DNA of 64,000 nt, from NCBI RefSeq assembly GCF_003096195.1, contig NZ_CP023004.1, positions 2,956,501-3,020,500 on the forward strand. Reading direction: 5' to 3'. The notes beneath the pieces were generated by a model, which made no database searches, was not told the DNA's origin, and worked only from the letters and a program-made list of their open reading frames with translations. Source of the DNA: Ereboglobus luteus (lineage in GTDB: Bacteria; Verrucomicrobiota; Verrucomicrobiia; Opitutales; Opitutaceae). This document shows, in pieces, positions 37,404-45,605 of the stretch (positions are counted from its first letter, which is position 1; the number at the start of each line of letters is the position of its first letter). The position numbers and the translations under genes were made by a program.

Positions 37404-40400
37404 TCATCACCACAGCCGGCGGCGAAACCAGCACCACAGTCACGCTCACCGACGTCATTGCGACCGACAACTTTGATGATTACGCCGCGGGCGACATGCT
37501 TGCCGGCGCCTCCGGCGGCAGGGGATGGAGCGGCGCATGGGCCGCGAATGCGGGCGTCATTGTGACCGACAACCCCGACGACATCATCACCTACACAATG
37601 AGCGACGGCACTGTCCTCGGCGGTGGCAAGGCGATCAAACTCGCCGCGGACACTCCCGTCAGCGCCACGCTTCCGCGTCTTATCGAGCGCGACCTCGCCG
37701 CGCCCGTCACCTCCGGAGATGACGTGTTTGTCAGCTTCATTTTTAAAATCAAGAATCCCAACGCTCCCGACGGGGAACTCGTTCCCGCCGGCGACAACAT
37801 CACTTCGATCTGGTATGCAAAAGATTCGGATCCCAATCTCCGTTTCGACTCACTCGGCTACATCGGATATTCCGGCAAGGTCGGTGCGAGCATGGCCGCG
37901 CCCACCGGCGCGACGCTCGTCTCCACGCAACTCAAAACGGGGCAGACTTATTTTGCCGTGGTTCGCTACAGCGGCTGGGATGGCAGCTCTTACAAAAAAT
38001 GCCGCGTCTGGCTCAATCCGGCAACTAACGACGAGACCGCCGTCAGCACCACGATCACCAACGAACGCACCGTGACAACCGCGGGCGTCGGCTCTGATTC
38101 TTTCCTTGGATTGTGCGTGGGCGGCTACGGCATCACATCCGGCGGCCGCTACCAAGTGATCGACGACATCCGCGTCGGCTACACGTGGACCGCCGTCACC
38201 AATCCGCGCACCACGTTTATCGCCTCGGAGAATTTCGATTCCTACGCTCCCGGCTCAAAACTTGCCGGCGCCGTCGGCGGCACCGGCTGGGATGGGCCTT
38301 GGTCCGCCAAAAACACCGCCACGATCATTGACGATCCCGCCGATGCCGTCACTTACACGCTCAACGATGGCACCGTTCGCGGCGGCGGATCGGCTCTCAA
38401 AATCTCCGGCACGGGCGTGAATGCGGCGACCACCGTTGCCGCAGTGCTCGAACGCCGCTTTGCCCGCGTGCCCGAGGGCGAGGATGTTTATGGCAGCTTT
38501 GTCTTCAAGATCAAGGATCCCTCGCTTCCGGACGGAACCCCGCTTGTCGGCAACACCTGCGCCCTGTGGTATGCCGCCGATGCCGCAAAGGATGAGTTGC
38601 GCGACATCGCCGCGTTCGCCGGCTACGGCGGCAAAGCAGGAGGGCGACTGGCTGGCGGCTGGCCGACTGTCACGACTCCGCTGGTCGCAGGGCAAAGCTA
38701 CCTGCTGGTCTTCCGTTACAGCGGCTGGAACGATGGAATCCAAGCTTACGACAACTGCCGAGTCTGGCTCAACCCAACCACTGACGACGAGGCCAGCACC
38801 GATGCCGCGATCACCGTCGAACGCGCCGGCAACTCCGCCGGCTATGGCAACACTGACGTTCGCGGCCTCTATGTGAACACCCTCGGTCTCACCCTCAACG
38901 GCGCCTATCACGTCGTTGACGACATTCGCGTCGGCACGGATTGGGCGTCTGTCGTCGGCGAACCGACGCCGTCTTTCGACCCCGGCACGCCGCCGCAACT
39001 CAGCGCGCTGCCCACCGGCGAGTTCGTTGCGGGCGACACCATCACCCTTGCGGGCAATAATTTCACCGGTCTCACCCGTGTGTTGATTGGCGGTGTCGAA
39101 GCCCTGGTGACGGCTTCGACCGACACCACGATTACAGTTGTCATTCCTGAAAACGCCGCGGGCGGCGCGGTTGCCGTGTTCACTCCCAGCGGTTGCAGCA
39201 TTGCTGCTGACTCGCTCACAATTGCCACGCAACCTTCGTTTGTGACAAACCCCGCAGCCACCCAAGTCGCAGTAGAAGGTCGTCCCGTTGACCTCACTGC
39301 TGATGTATGGGCACATGGTGCCATTTCCTACGAGTGGCAATACCGTGCCAACGACACAGCCGCCTGGGAAACTGTTCCAGGCAGCATCAGTGTCGGTGCC
39401 TACACCAACGAACTCTCGCTGCTCATGCCCGACGGCAAGAACGGCTGGCAATTCCGCTGTGTGGCCTCCACTGCCGCGGGCTCTGTGGAGGGCACGCCCG
39501 TTATACTCACCGTGATCGAAAACCTCCTCGATGCGCCCGCCGGTCTTGTCACGGGATCCGGCGACTATTCGCAGTTCGTCTATGTTTCCGACCGCGCCGC
39601 GCACACAGTTTCCGTCCTCTCTCCCAATGGCAGCTTCGCGTTGCTCGCGGGCAAAACCGGTTATTCGGGGAACAGCGATGGCAATGGCGATGGGGCCCGT
39701 TTTACCCGGCCTCGAGGCCTCGCGTTTTCATCCACGAATAGCCTGATTGTCGCCGACTATGGCAACGGTCCTTTGCGCTCCATCGCACTTGACACCGCCG
39801 CGGTTCAAACGCTCAACGCCACCGGTCCCGATGCATGGCTTGCATCTCCCGCCGCCGTGGCCACGGATGCCGCTGGCATGACCTACATCGCCGACACCGG
39901 CAATCAGCTCATCAAACGCCTCAATGCCGATGGTGTGATGGAAATCTTCGCGGGTTCCGCCATATCGGGCACCGACAACGGAGCCTTGCTTGACGCGAAG
40001 TTCAAGAACCCTGCGGGCCTTGCAGTTTCAACCTCGGGATCGCGCATCTATGTCGCCGATACGGGTAATCACGTCATACGTCTGATTGACCTCTCCACCG
40101 GACAGGTTTCCACTTTCGCTGGACAGATGGCGTCCCCCGGTGCGGTCGATGGAGCGGCCCTTTCTACCGCTTCCTTCGACTCTCCCACGGGCATCGTGCT
40201 GGATAGCTCAGGCGATCTCTATGTGGCCGACTCCGGCAATTCCCGCATTCGTGTCATCACCACAAACACAACGGGTGCCGCGGAAGCGGTCGTCACGCTC
40301 GCAGGTTCGGTTCCCGGATTTCGCGACGGTCCCGGCAAAACCGCCTGGTTTGACGCTCCCGAGGCGCTCGCCATTGGTGCGGATGGGGTTCTCTACGTCG

Positions 40401-40615
40401 CCGATACCGGCAACGGCATCATCCGTCGCATCGATACCAGCGCGGATGCGATTGTCTCCACTCCTGCCATGAAAACCGTCACCTATCCTCCCTCCGGAGG
40501 CACGGATCCCGATGGGGACAATGGAAGCGGCGGCGGTGGTGGTGGCGGCAGCACGTCGATTTGGTTCCTGCTCGCGCTCGCGGCCAGCGCCGCCCTGCGC
40601 GGACGCAAAAAATAA
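37382..40615 (+). CDS. Surface protein with LamG-like, TIG, Ig-like and NHL repeats and GlyGly-CTERM-like tail, 3-prime part of frameshifted gene
   Basis: Continuation of the preceding frame, about 1077 residues, with no start codon of its own at a domain edge (the first ATG, 37496, falls inside a module). Order: end of a TIG domain; two LamG-like modules (ATDNFDDYAAGDML ... YQVIDDIRVGYTW and ASENFDSYAPGSKL ... VVDDIRVGTDWASVVG); a TIG domain (GEFVAGDTITLAGNNF); an Ig-like domain (ISYEWQYRANDTAAW); then NHL-type propeller repeats (YIADTGNQLIKRL, YVADTGNHVIRLI, YVADSGNSRIRVI, YVADTGNGIIRRI). The C-terminus is Gly-rich, then STSIWFLLALAASAALRGRKK, which fits the GlyGly-CTERM rhombosortase signal. 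This indicates surface or secreted delivery. Confidence 0.8.
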   Translation, partial: ANGEYPVVITTAGGETSTTVTLTDVIATDNFDDYAAGDMLAGASGGRGWSGAWAANAGVIVTDNPDDIITYTMSDGTVLGGGKAIKLAADTPVSATLPRLIERDLAAPVTSGDDVFVSFIFKIKNPNAPDGELVPAGDNITSIWYAKDSDPNLRFDSLGYIGYSGKVGASMAAPTGATLVSTQLKTGQTYFAVVRYSGWDGSSYKKCRVWLNPATNDETAVSTTITNERTVTTAGVGSDSFLGLCVGGYGITSGGRYQVIDDIRVGYTWTAVTNPRTTFIASENFDSYAPGSKLAGAVGGTGWDGPWSAKNTATIIDDPADAVTYTLNDGTVRGGGSALKISGTGVNAATTVAAVLERRFARVPEGEDVYGSFVFKIKDPSLPDGTPLVGNTCALWYAADAAKDELRDIAAFAGYGGKAGGRLAGGWPTVTTPLVAGQSYLLVFRYSGWNDGIQAYDNCRVWLNPTTDDEASTDAAITVERAGNSAGYGNTDVRGLYVNTLGLTLNGAYHVVDDIRVGTDWASVVGEPTPSFDPGTPPQLSALPTGEFVAGDTITLAGNNFTGLTRVLIGGVEALVTASTDTTITVVIPENAAGGAVAVFTPSGCSIAADSLTIATQPSFVTNPAATQVAVEGRPVDLTADVWAHGAISYEWQYRANDTAAWETVPGSISVGAYTNELSLLMPDGKNGWQFRCVASTAAGSVEGTPVILTVIENLLDAPAGLVTGSGDYSQFVYVSDRAAHTVSVLSPNGSFALLAGKTGYSGNSDGNGDGARFTRPRGLAFSSTNSLIVADYGNGPLRSIALDTAAVQTLNATGPDAWLASPAAVATDAAGMTYIADTGNQLIKRLNADGVMEIFAGSAISGTDNGALLDAKFKNPAGLAVSTSGSRIYVADTGNHVIRLIDLSTGQVSTFAGQMASPGAVDGAALSTASFDSPTGIVLDSSGDLYVADSGNSRIRVITTNTTGAAEAVVTLAGSVPGFRDGPGKTAWFDAPEALAIGADGVLYVADTGNGIIRRIDTSADAIVSTPAMKTVTYPPSGGTDPDGDNGSGGGGGGGSTSIWFLLALAASAALRGRKK

Positions 40616-40716
40616 AAGGCTCTCGCGCCGCATATGCCACCTGCCGGGTTTGAGGGTAGGGCGAAGCCTCCGGCCGAGCCATTCCCCGTATGCTGGCGCG
40701 AAAATATTTTCCCATC

Positions 40717-41382
40717 ATGAAATCGAACTCTGTTTCATTCCCTCCCGCGCTCGCGGAGACTATTCAAAAGGCCGGCGTCATCGCTGTCATCGTCATCGAC
40801 GATCCCTCCAATGTGCCGCCGCTGGCCGACGCGCTTTTGTCCGGCGGGCTCAACGCCATCGAGCTGACGCTGCGCACGCCTTCCGCGCTCGAATCGCTAT
40901 CCGCGTTCAAGAAGCACGCGCCGCAAATGTCCGTCGGCGCGGGCACCGTGCTCACGCCACAGCAGCTCTTGCAGGCGCGCGACGCCGGGGCGGACTTTGC
41001 CGTCGCGCCCGGTTGCAATCCGCGCGTGCTCGCCGCCGCCGCCGAGGCCGGGGTGCCCTTCGCGCCCGGCATCGCCACGCCCAGCGACATCGAGGCCGCG
41101 CTCGAATTCGGCTGCCGCCTGCTGAAGTTTTTCCCCGCCGAGCCGTCCGGGGGCCTCGCCTACCTGAAGAACATGACCGCGCCTTACGCGCATCTCGGGT
41201 TGCGATACATCCCGCTCGGCGGAATCAGTTCCGCCACCGCCGCCGCGTGGCTGGCCGATCCGCTCATCGCCGCGCTCGGCGGCTCGTGGATCGCCCCGCG
41301 CGCGCTCATCCAGTCGCGCGACTGGGCCGCGATCAAACAGCGTGCGCAAGAAGTCGCCGCGATCATCCGCGACACAAGATGA
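40717..41382 (+). CDS. eda: 2-keto-3-deoxy-6-phosphogluconate aldolase (Eda type)
   Basis: Cleaves KDPG to pyruvate and glyceraldehyde-3-phosphate, and in some members 4-hydroxy-2-oxoglutarate. The ATG at 40717 gives 221 residues; an upstream in-frame ATG at 40690 is possible. Family residues are clear: Glu49 (AIELTLRTP), the Schiff-base Lys137 (LLKFFPAEPSGG), SVGAGTVLTPQQ, FAPGIATPSD and YIPLGGIS. It is the first gene of the sugar-acid stretch and is followed, across an inverted repeat, by KDG kinase, giving the last two steps of uronate catabolism. Confidence 0.93.
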   Translation: MKSNSVSFPPALAETIQKAGVIAVIVIDDPSNVPPLADALLSGGLNAIELTLRTPSALESLSAFKKHAPQMSVGAGTVLTPQQLLQARDAGADFAVAPGCNPRVLAAAAEAGVPFAPGIATPSDIEAALEFGCRLLKFFPAEPSGGLAYLKNMTAPYAHLGLRYIPLGGISSATAAAWLADPLIAALGGSWIAPRALIQSRDWAAIKQRAQEVAAIIRDTR

Positions 41383-41387
41383 ACTAA

Positions 41388-41500
41388 TTTTCGATTTTCG
41401 ATTCTCGATTTTCGATTGCGCGCTACCGCGCGGCACCGAGATCGAAAACGGGGTGGAAGCTCCCAATCGAAAATCGAGAATCGAAAATCGAAAATTCACA
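41388..41500. repeat. AT-rich long inverted repeat between eda and KDG kinase genes
   Basis: Arms of roughly 30 bases (about 41391-41417 and 41464-41495) consist of alternating TTTCGATTT/TTCTCGAT units on one side and their complement on the other, with a GC-rich centre of about 45 bases. A strong hairpin is expected. It resembles known dispersed intergenic repeats with TCGATT units. It leaves only a short leader before the kinase ATG at 41515. Confidence 0.8.
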
Positions 41501-41514
41501 CCATTCCACATTCT

Positions 41515-42606
41515 ATGAAAACCATCGTCACCTTCGGGGAAATCATGGCGCGGCTTTGTCCTCCGGGCAATCGGCGCTTCATTCAAAACATGCCGGGCTC
41601 ACTCGAGCTCACCTTTGCCGGCGCGGAGGCCAATGTCGCCGCGTCGCTTGCGATTTTCGGCGCGCGCGCGCGCTTTGTCACCGCGCTTCCCGACAATGTC
41701 ATCAGCGACGCGTGTGTGCAAAACCTGCGCGGGCTCGGCATTGATACCACCCGGATACTGCGCGTCAAAAACGGGCGGCTCGGTTTGTATTTCGTCGAGA
41801 AGGGCGCGAACCAGCGTCCCAGCAATGTCGTTTACGACCGCGCGCACAGTTCCGTCGCCGAGACGTCCGCGGATAAATACAACTGGTCCGAAATCTTCGC
41901 CGACGCCCGCTGGCTCCACATTTCCGGAATCACGCCCGCGCTTTCCCGCATCGCGTTTGAGTCGTCGCTCGCCGCCGTCCGCAATGCCAAGGCCGCCGGG
42001 CTTTCGGTTTCGTGTGATCTCAACTTCCGCAAAAAACTCTGGCAGTGGGAGCCCGGCACTCCCGCCGCCTCGCTCGCGCGCCGTTGCATGAGCGAGCTGC
42101 TGCCGTTTGTCGATGTGGCAATCGCCAACGAGGAGGACGCCTCCGACGTGCTCGGCATCCACGCCGAGGGCAGCGACATCGAGGGCGGGCACTTGGAGAT
42201 TGGTCGCTACCCGCAAGTTGCTCGCGAAATCACGCGCATGTTTCCCAACATCAAAAAGGTCGCCATCACGCTGCGCGAAAGCATTTCCGCCACGCACAAC
42301 AACTGGGGCGCGATGCTCTACGACGCGGAGGCGGGCGAGGCCTGCTTCGCGCCGATGAGCGGCGACACCTACAAGCCCTACGAGATTCGCAACATCGTGG
42401 ACCGCGTTGGCGGGGGCGACAGCTTTGCCGCCGGCTTGATTTTTGCGCTCAACACACCGGAGCTCGCCGCGCCGAAAACCGCCATCGCCTATGCGGTCGC
42501 CGCGTCGTGCCTCGCGCATTCCATCGAGGGCGATTTTAATTTCAGCACGCGCGCCGAGGTCGAGTCGCTCATGCGCGGCAGCGCCTCGGGAAGAGTCGTC
42601 CGCTGA
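41515..42606 (+). CDS. kdgK: 2-keto-3-deoxygluconate kinase (PfkB family)
   Basis: Phosphorylates 2-keto-3-deoxygluconate to KDPG. The ATG at 41515 gives 363 residues; open frame upstream runs through the inverted repeat and is not coding. PfkB signatures are present: VTFGEIMARLCPPGN at the N-terminus, GAEANVAASLAIFGA, and the C-terminal anion-hole motif DRVGGGDSFAAGL with catalytic Asp302. An insertion around 215-230 (IHAEGSDIEGGHLE) is typical of KdgK relatives. With eda immediately upstream it forms the KDG to pyruvate module. Confidence 0.88.
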   Translation: MKTIVTFGEIMARLCPPGNRRFIQNMPGSLELTFAGAEANVAASLAIFGARARFVTALPDNVISDACVQNLRGLGIDTTRILRVKNGRLGLYFVEKGANQRPSNVVYDRAHSSVAETSADKYNWSEIFADARWLHISGITPALSRIAFESSLAAVRNAKAAGLSVSCDLNFRKKLWQWEPGTPAASLARRCMSELLPFVDVAIANEEDASDVLGIHAEGSDIEGGHLEIGRYPQVAREITRMFPNIKKVAITLRESISATHNNWGAMLYDAEAGEACFAPMSGDTYKPYEIRNIVDRVGGGDSFAAGLIFALNTPELAAPKTAIAYAVAASCLAHSIEGDFNFSTRAEVESLMRGSASGRVVR

Positions 42607-42642
42607 AAATGAAAACACAAATCGCACGCGCATTCATTCCTG

Positions 42643-42742
42643 CGGGGGCGCACCTCGCGTGCGCCCTCGTGTTCGCCCGATTTGTGCAACCGCCCGCAAA
42701 CAGTCATTCTCATGCGGGGGAGCACGCAAGGTGCGCCCCTAC
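42643..42742. repeat. Dispersed inverted-repeat element, copy 2 (about 100 bp)
   Basis: Arms 42645-42667 and 42717-42739 match copies 1 and 3, with a related spacer (GTTCGCCCG.TTTGTGCA). It lies between the KDG kinase and the FAD oxidoreductase, 46 bases before the latter start codon. Confidence 0.85.
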
Positions 42743-42787
42743 GGGCTTCACTCGGCTTCCCCTTTGTTTTCGCGAGAACCAATAAAA

Positions 42788-44026
42788 ATGACAAACTTCG
42801 AAAAAAAATACGATGTGATCGTGGCCGGCGCGGGTGTCGCGGGCGTGTCCGCCGCGCTGGAAATCGCCCGTTCCGGGCGCAGCGTGGCGTTGCTCGAAAA
42901 AACCGTGATGTGCGGCGGACTGGCCACGGCGGGTTTTGTCTATATTTACCTGCCGCTGTGCGACGGCTACGGCACGCAGGTCAGCTTCGGCCTCGCCGAG
43001 GAGTTGATGCATGCGAGCGCGCGTTACGGTCCGGGCGCGCCGCCGACGGACTGGAAAAACGCCGCGCCGGGAAAACCCACCAAGCGCCTCATGCTCGATT
43101 TTTCCCCGGCCGCGTTCACGCTGGCGATGGACGAGATGATGAGCCGCGAGCCGGCGATCGACCGCTGGTATGACACGCTCGTGTGCGCCTCGATTGTCGA
43201 GGACGGGCGCATCAAGGGCGTCGAGGTCGAGAACAAGAGCGGGCGCGGACGCGTCCTCGCGGACATCGTCATCGACGCGACGGGTGATGGCGACGTGGCC
43301 GCGCGCGCGGGTTGCGCGTTTCACGAGGAGGGCAACAAGCTCACGATTTGGGCGCTGCAAACATCGCTCGCCGTCGCGCGCCAGGCGGCCGCCAAGAACG
43401 ACGCTTCGGGTTTTCTCGACTTTCAAATGATCGGGCTGGAGGGCGAAAACGTCGATCCCGCCGCCAAGAAAAAAAACTATCCTTGGCTCGGCACGGACGG
43501 AAAATCCGTGAGCCGTTTCACCATCGAAACGCGCGCCGCCCTGTTGAACCACTACGCGAAACTCCAGTCCGCGAACAACGCCGACACCTCGCGCGAAAAC
43601 CTCTACCCGCTGGTGCTGCCAACCATGGCGCAGTTTCGCACCACGCGCGCGATCGCCGGGCGCGCCACGCTCGACAGCGGGATGGCGTGGACGCGTTTTG
43701 ATGACAGCATCGCGCTTGTCGCCGACTGGCGGCGACGCGGCAGCGTTTGGGAAATCCCCTACGGCGCGATGGTGCCCCTGACGGTGGACGGACTGCTCAC
43801 CGCGGGGCGCTGCATCTCGTCGCACAGCGACGCGTGGGAAGTCACGCGCGTCATTCCGCCCGCCGCTCAAACCGGACAGGCGGCGGGCATCGCGGCGGTG
43901 CTCTCGTTGCGTCGCGGCATTCCGCCCGCGCAACTCGCCGCGGCGGACATACAGGCGGAACTGCGCCGGAAAAATCTTCCCTTCCATTTCGACGAGGTCG
44001 GTCTGTCCGCGCCTGAATCATCATGA
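42788..44026 (+). CDS. FAD-dependent oxidoreductase (FAD_oxidored family)
   Basis: Flavoprotein of 412 residues with no signal peptide, start ATG 42788. It has the Rossmann motif VIVAGAGVAGVSAALEIA (about 10-27), SVALLEK, IDATGDGDVAARAGC and the C-terminal LTAGRCISSHSDAWEVTRVIPPAAQTGQAAGIAAV. It is a paralogue of the enzyme at 11547. The stop overlaps the next ATG (ATGA), so it is translationally coupled to the sulfatase. Substrate unknown; the context suggests oxidation of a sugar or uronate derivative. Confidence 0.85.
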   Translation: MTNFEKKYDVIVAGAGVAGVSAALEIARSGRSVALLEKTVMCGGLATAGFVYIYLPLCDGYGTQVSFGLAEELMHASARYGPGAPPTDWKNAAPGKPTKRLMLDFSPAAFTLAMDEMMSREPAIDRWYDTLVCASIVEDGRIKGVEVENKSGRGRVLADIVIDATGDGDVAARAGCAFHEEGNKLTIWALQTSLAVARQAAAKNDASGFLDFQMIGLEGENVDPAAKKKNYPWLGTDGKSVSRFTIETRAALLNHYAKLQSANNADTSRENLYPLVLPTMAQFRTTRAIAGRATLDSGMAWTRFDDSIALVADWRRRGSVWEIPYGAMVPLTVDGLLTAGRCISSHSDAWEVTRVIPPAAQTGQAAGIAAVLSLRRGIPPAQLAAADIQAELRRKNLPFHFDEVGLSAPESS

Positions 44027-45471
44027 CAAAAAACTCCCATGACATCGGCGTGTTGATCGCCGCCACCGTTGCGACCGCGTGCGCGCTGCCGTCGCACGCG
44101 CGCGCCGCGCAGGCCGCCGTGCCGGATGAACGCCCGCAAAACATTCTGCTGATTATTTCGGACGACTTGAACTCGTGGATCGGCCCGATGGGCGGGCATC
44201 CGCAGGCAAGGACTCCCGCGTTGGACAAGCTCGCCGCGCGCGGCGTCACCTTCATGAACGCGCACTGTCCCGCGCCGCTTTGCAATCCGTCGCGCGCCGC
44301 CTTCATGTCCGGCCTGCGCCCATCGACGACAGGCATTTATTTGAACGGCCACTACTGGGTTCGCTACATCGGCCGCGGCCTGTGCATCAACGACCACGTC
44401 CGCGATCACGGCTTCAAATCCTACTCCGCCGGAAAGGTGTATCATTACAACAAATACCGCGCCGCCGATTGGGACGAGGTTTTCTACGAGCGCGACGACA
44501 CGCTGCCGGGCCCGGCGGGCAGAAACGCCAAGCGCCGCCCCGGCCCGTATGGCTACCGGATGTTCACCGACGGCGAACCCTCCGAACCGTTTAACGAAAA
44601 GCGCGACGAACGCACACTCATCGATGCGCGCGGCGTTGACTGGTGCATTGAAAAACTCGGCTCGGTGAACGCCAAAAAACGCTTCTTCATGGCGTGCGGC
44701 ATTCACCGTCCGCACACGCCCTGGGATGTGCCGAAAAAATACTTCGACATGTATCCGTTGGAAACGCTGGAGCTGCCCAAGACATTGAGGGACGACTTGT
44801 CCGACGTGCCCGCGCCGGGCGTCGAGTTCACCAAGGGCGGCAAGACCCACAAAACAATACTCGAAATGGGAATCTGGAAGGATCGCGTGCGCGCCTATCT
44901 CGCCGCCATTTCTTTCATGGACGCGCAAGTGGGCCGCCTGCTTGACGCGCTCGCCGAGTCGCCGCACGCGGAAAACACCGTGGTGGTGTTCGTGGGCGAC
45001 AACGGCTGGCATCTCGGCGAAAAGGAGCACTGGGGAAAAACGACGCTCTGGGCGCCCGCCTCGCAGGTGCCGATGATCTGGGCCGGCCCGGGTGTCGCCA
45101 AGGGTGCGAAGACCGATGCCGCCGTGGACTTGATGAGCCTTTACCCGACGCTGTGCGACATGGCCGCGATCACGACGCCGAAGCACGTCGATGGCGCGAA
45201 CATCAAGCCGCTCCTTAAAAATCCCTCCGCAAAATGGAGTCGGCCCGCGCTCACCACGATGGACAAGGGCAACCACGCGATCACGACCGCCGACTGGCGC
45301 TACATCCGCTACGCCGACGGCTCCGAGGAACTCTACAACCGAAAAAACGACCCGCGCGAATGGACAAACCTCGCCGACAAACGGGAGTTGAAATCGGTGA
45401 AGCGCGAACTCGCCGCGTTCCTTCCGACGAAAAACGCCGAGCCCGTGAAATATGAGGCGAACAAACGGTGA
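44023..45471 (+). CDS. Sulfatase, iduronate-2-sulfatase-like
   Basis: Formylglycine-dependent type I sulfatase, exported (signal segment up to about residue 30, ...SHARA). The 482-residue protein has ILLIISDDLN (metal-binding Asp pair), the activation motif CNPSRAA with Cys87 to be converted to formylglycine, ACGIHRPHTPW, GDNGWHLGEKEHWGKTTLWAPASQVPMIW and a C-terminal subdomain with NDPREWTNLAD. This pattern is closest to the iduronate-2-sulfatase/choline-sulfatase groups. It overlaps the flavoprotein gene by 4 bases. No formylglycine-generating enzyme is in the window. Removal of sulfate from a uronate- or rhamnose-containing polymer fits the neighbours. Confidence 0.9.
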   Translation: MTKNSHDIGVLIAATVATACALPSHARAAQAAVPDERPQNILLIISDDLNSWIGPMGGHPQARTPALDKLAARGVTFMNAHCPAPLCNPSRAAFMSGLRPSTTGIYLNGHYWVRYIGRGLCINDHVRDHGFKSYSAGKVYHYNKYRAADWDEVFYERDDTLPGPAGRNAKRRPGPYGYRMFTDGEPSEPFNEKRDERTLIDARGVDWCIEKLGSVNAKKRFFMACGIHRPHTPWDVPKKYFDMYPLETLELPKTLRDDLSDVPAPGVEFTKGGKTHKTILEMGIWKDRVRAYLAAISFMDAQVGRLLDALAESPHAENTVVVFVGDNGWHLGEKEHWGKTTLWAPASQVPMIWAGPGVAKGAKTDAAVDLMSLYPTLCDMAAITTPKHVDGANIKPLLKNPSAKWSRPALTTMDKGNHAITTADWRYIRYADGSEELYNRKNDPREWTNLADKRELKSVKRELAAFLPTKNAEPVKYEANKR

Positions 45472-45478
45472 TTCATAA

Positions 45479-45532
45479 ATGCGCATAAAAGATAAATATT
45501 TTCGCGCCATGGAAAAGTCATTGGCCGTGACT
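45479..45532 (+). promoter_or_regulatory. Bipartite conserved element, copy 3
   Basis: ATGCGCATAAAAGATAA at 45479, AAAAGTCATT from 45513 and GTGACT at 45527-45532; offsets equal those of copies at 15042 and 26272. A further half-site (CTGCGCATAAAACTAAA) lies at 45561. It is located 74 bases before the flavoprotein gene that opens the DUF2877/FdrA/DUF1116 operon, so it is a likely control site of that operon. Confidence 0.5.
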
Positions 45533-45605
45533 AAAACGAGGCGCGACGCATCCTGAGAGACTGCGCATAAAACTAAACAAGGTAAAAAACACATTTCCCA
45601 GACAG

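Noticed and set aside
38255-39604. Long minus-strand open frame opposite the surface protein
   Set aside because: Shadow of repetitive LamG-like and TIG coding sequence; the translation shows only repetitive low-information composition.
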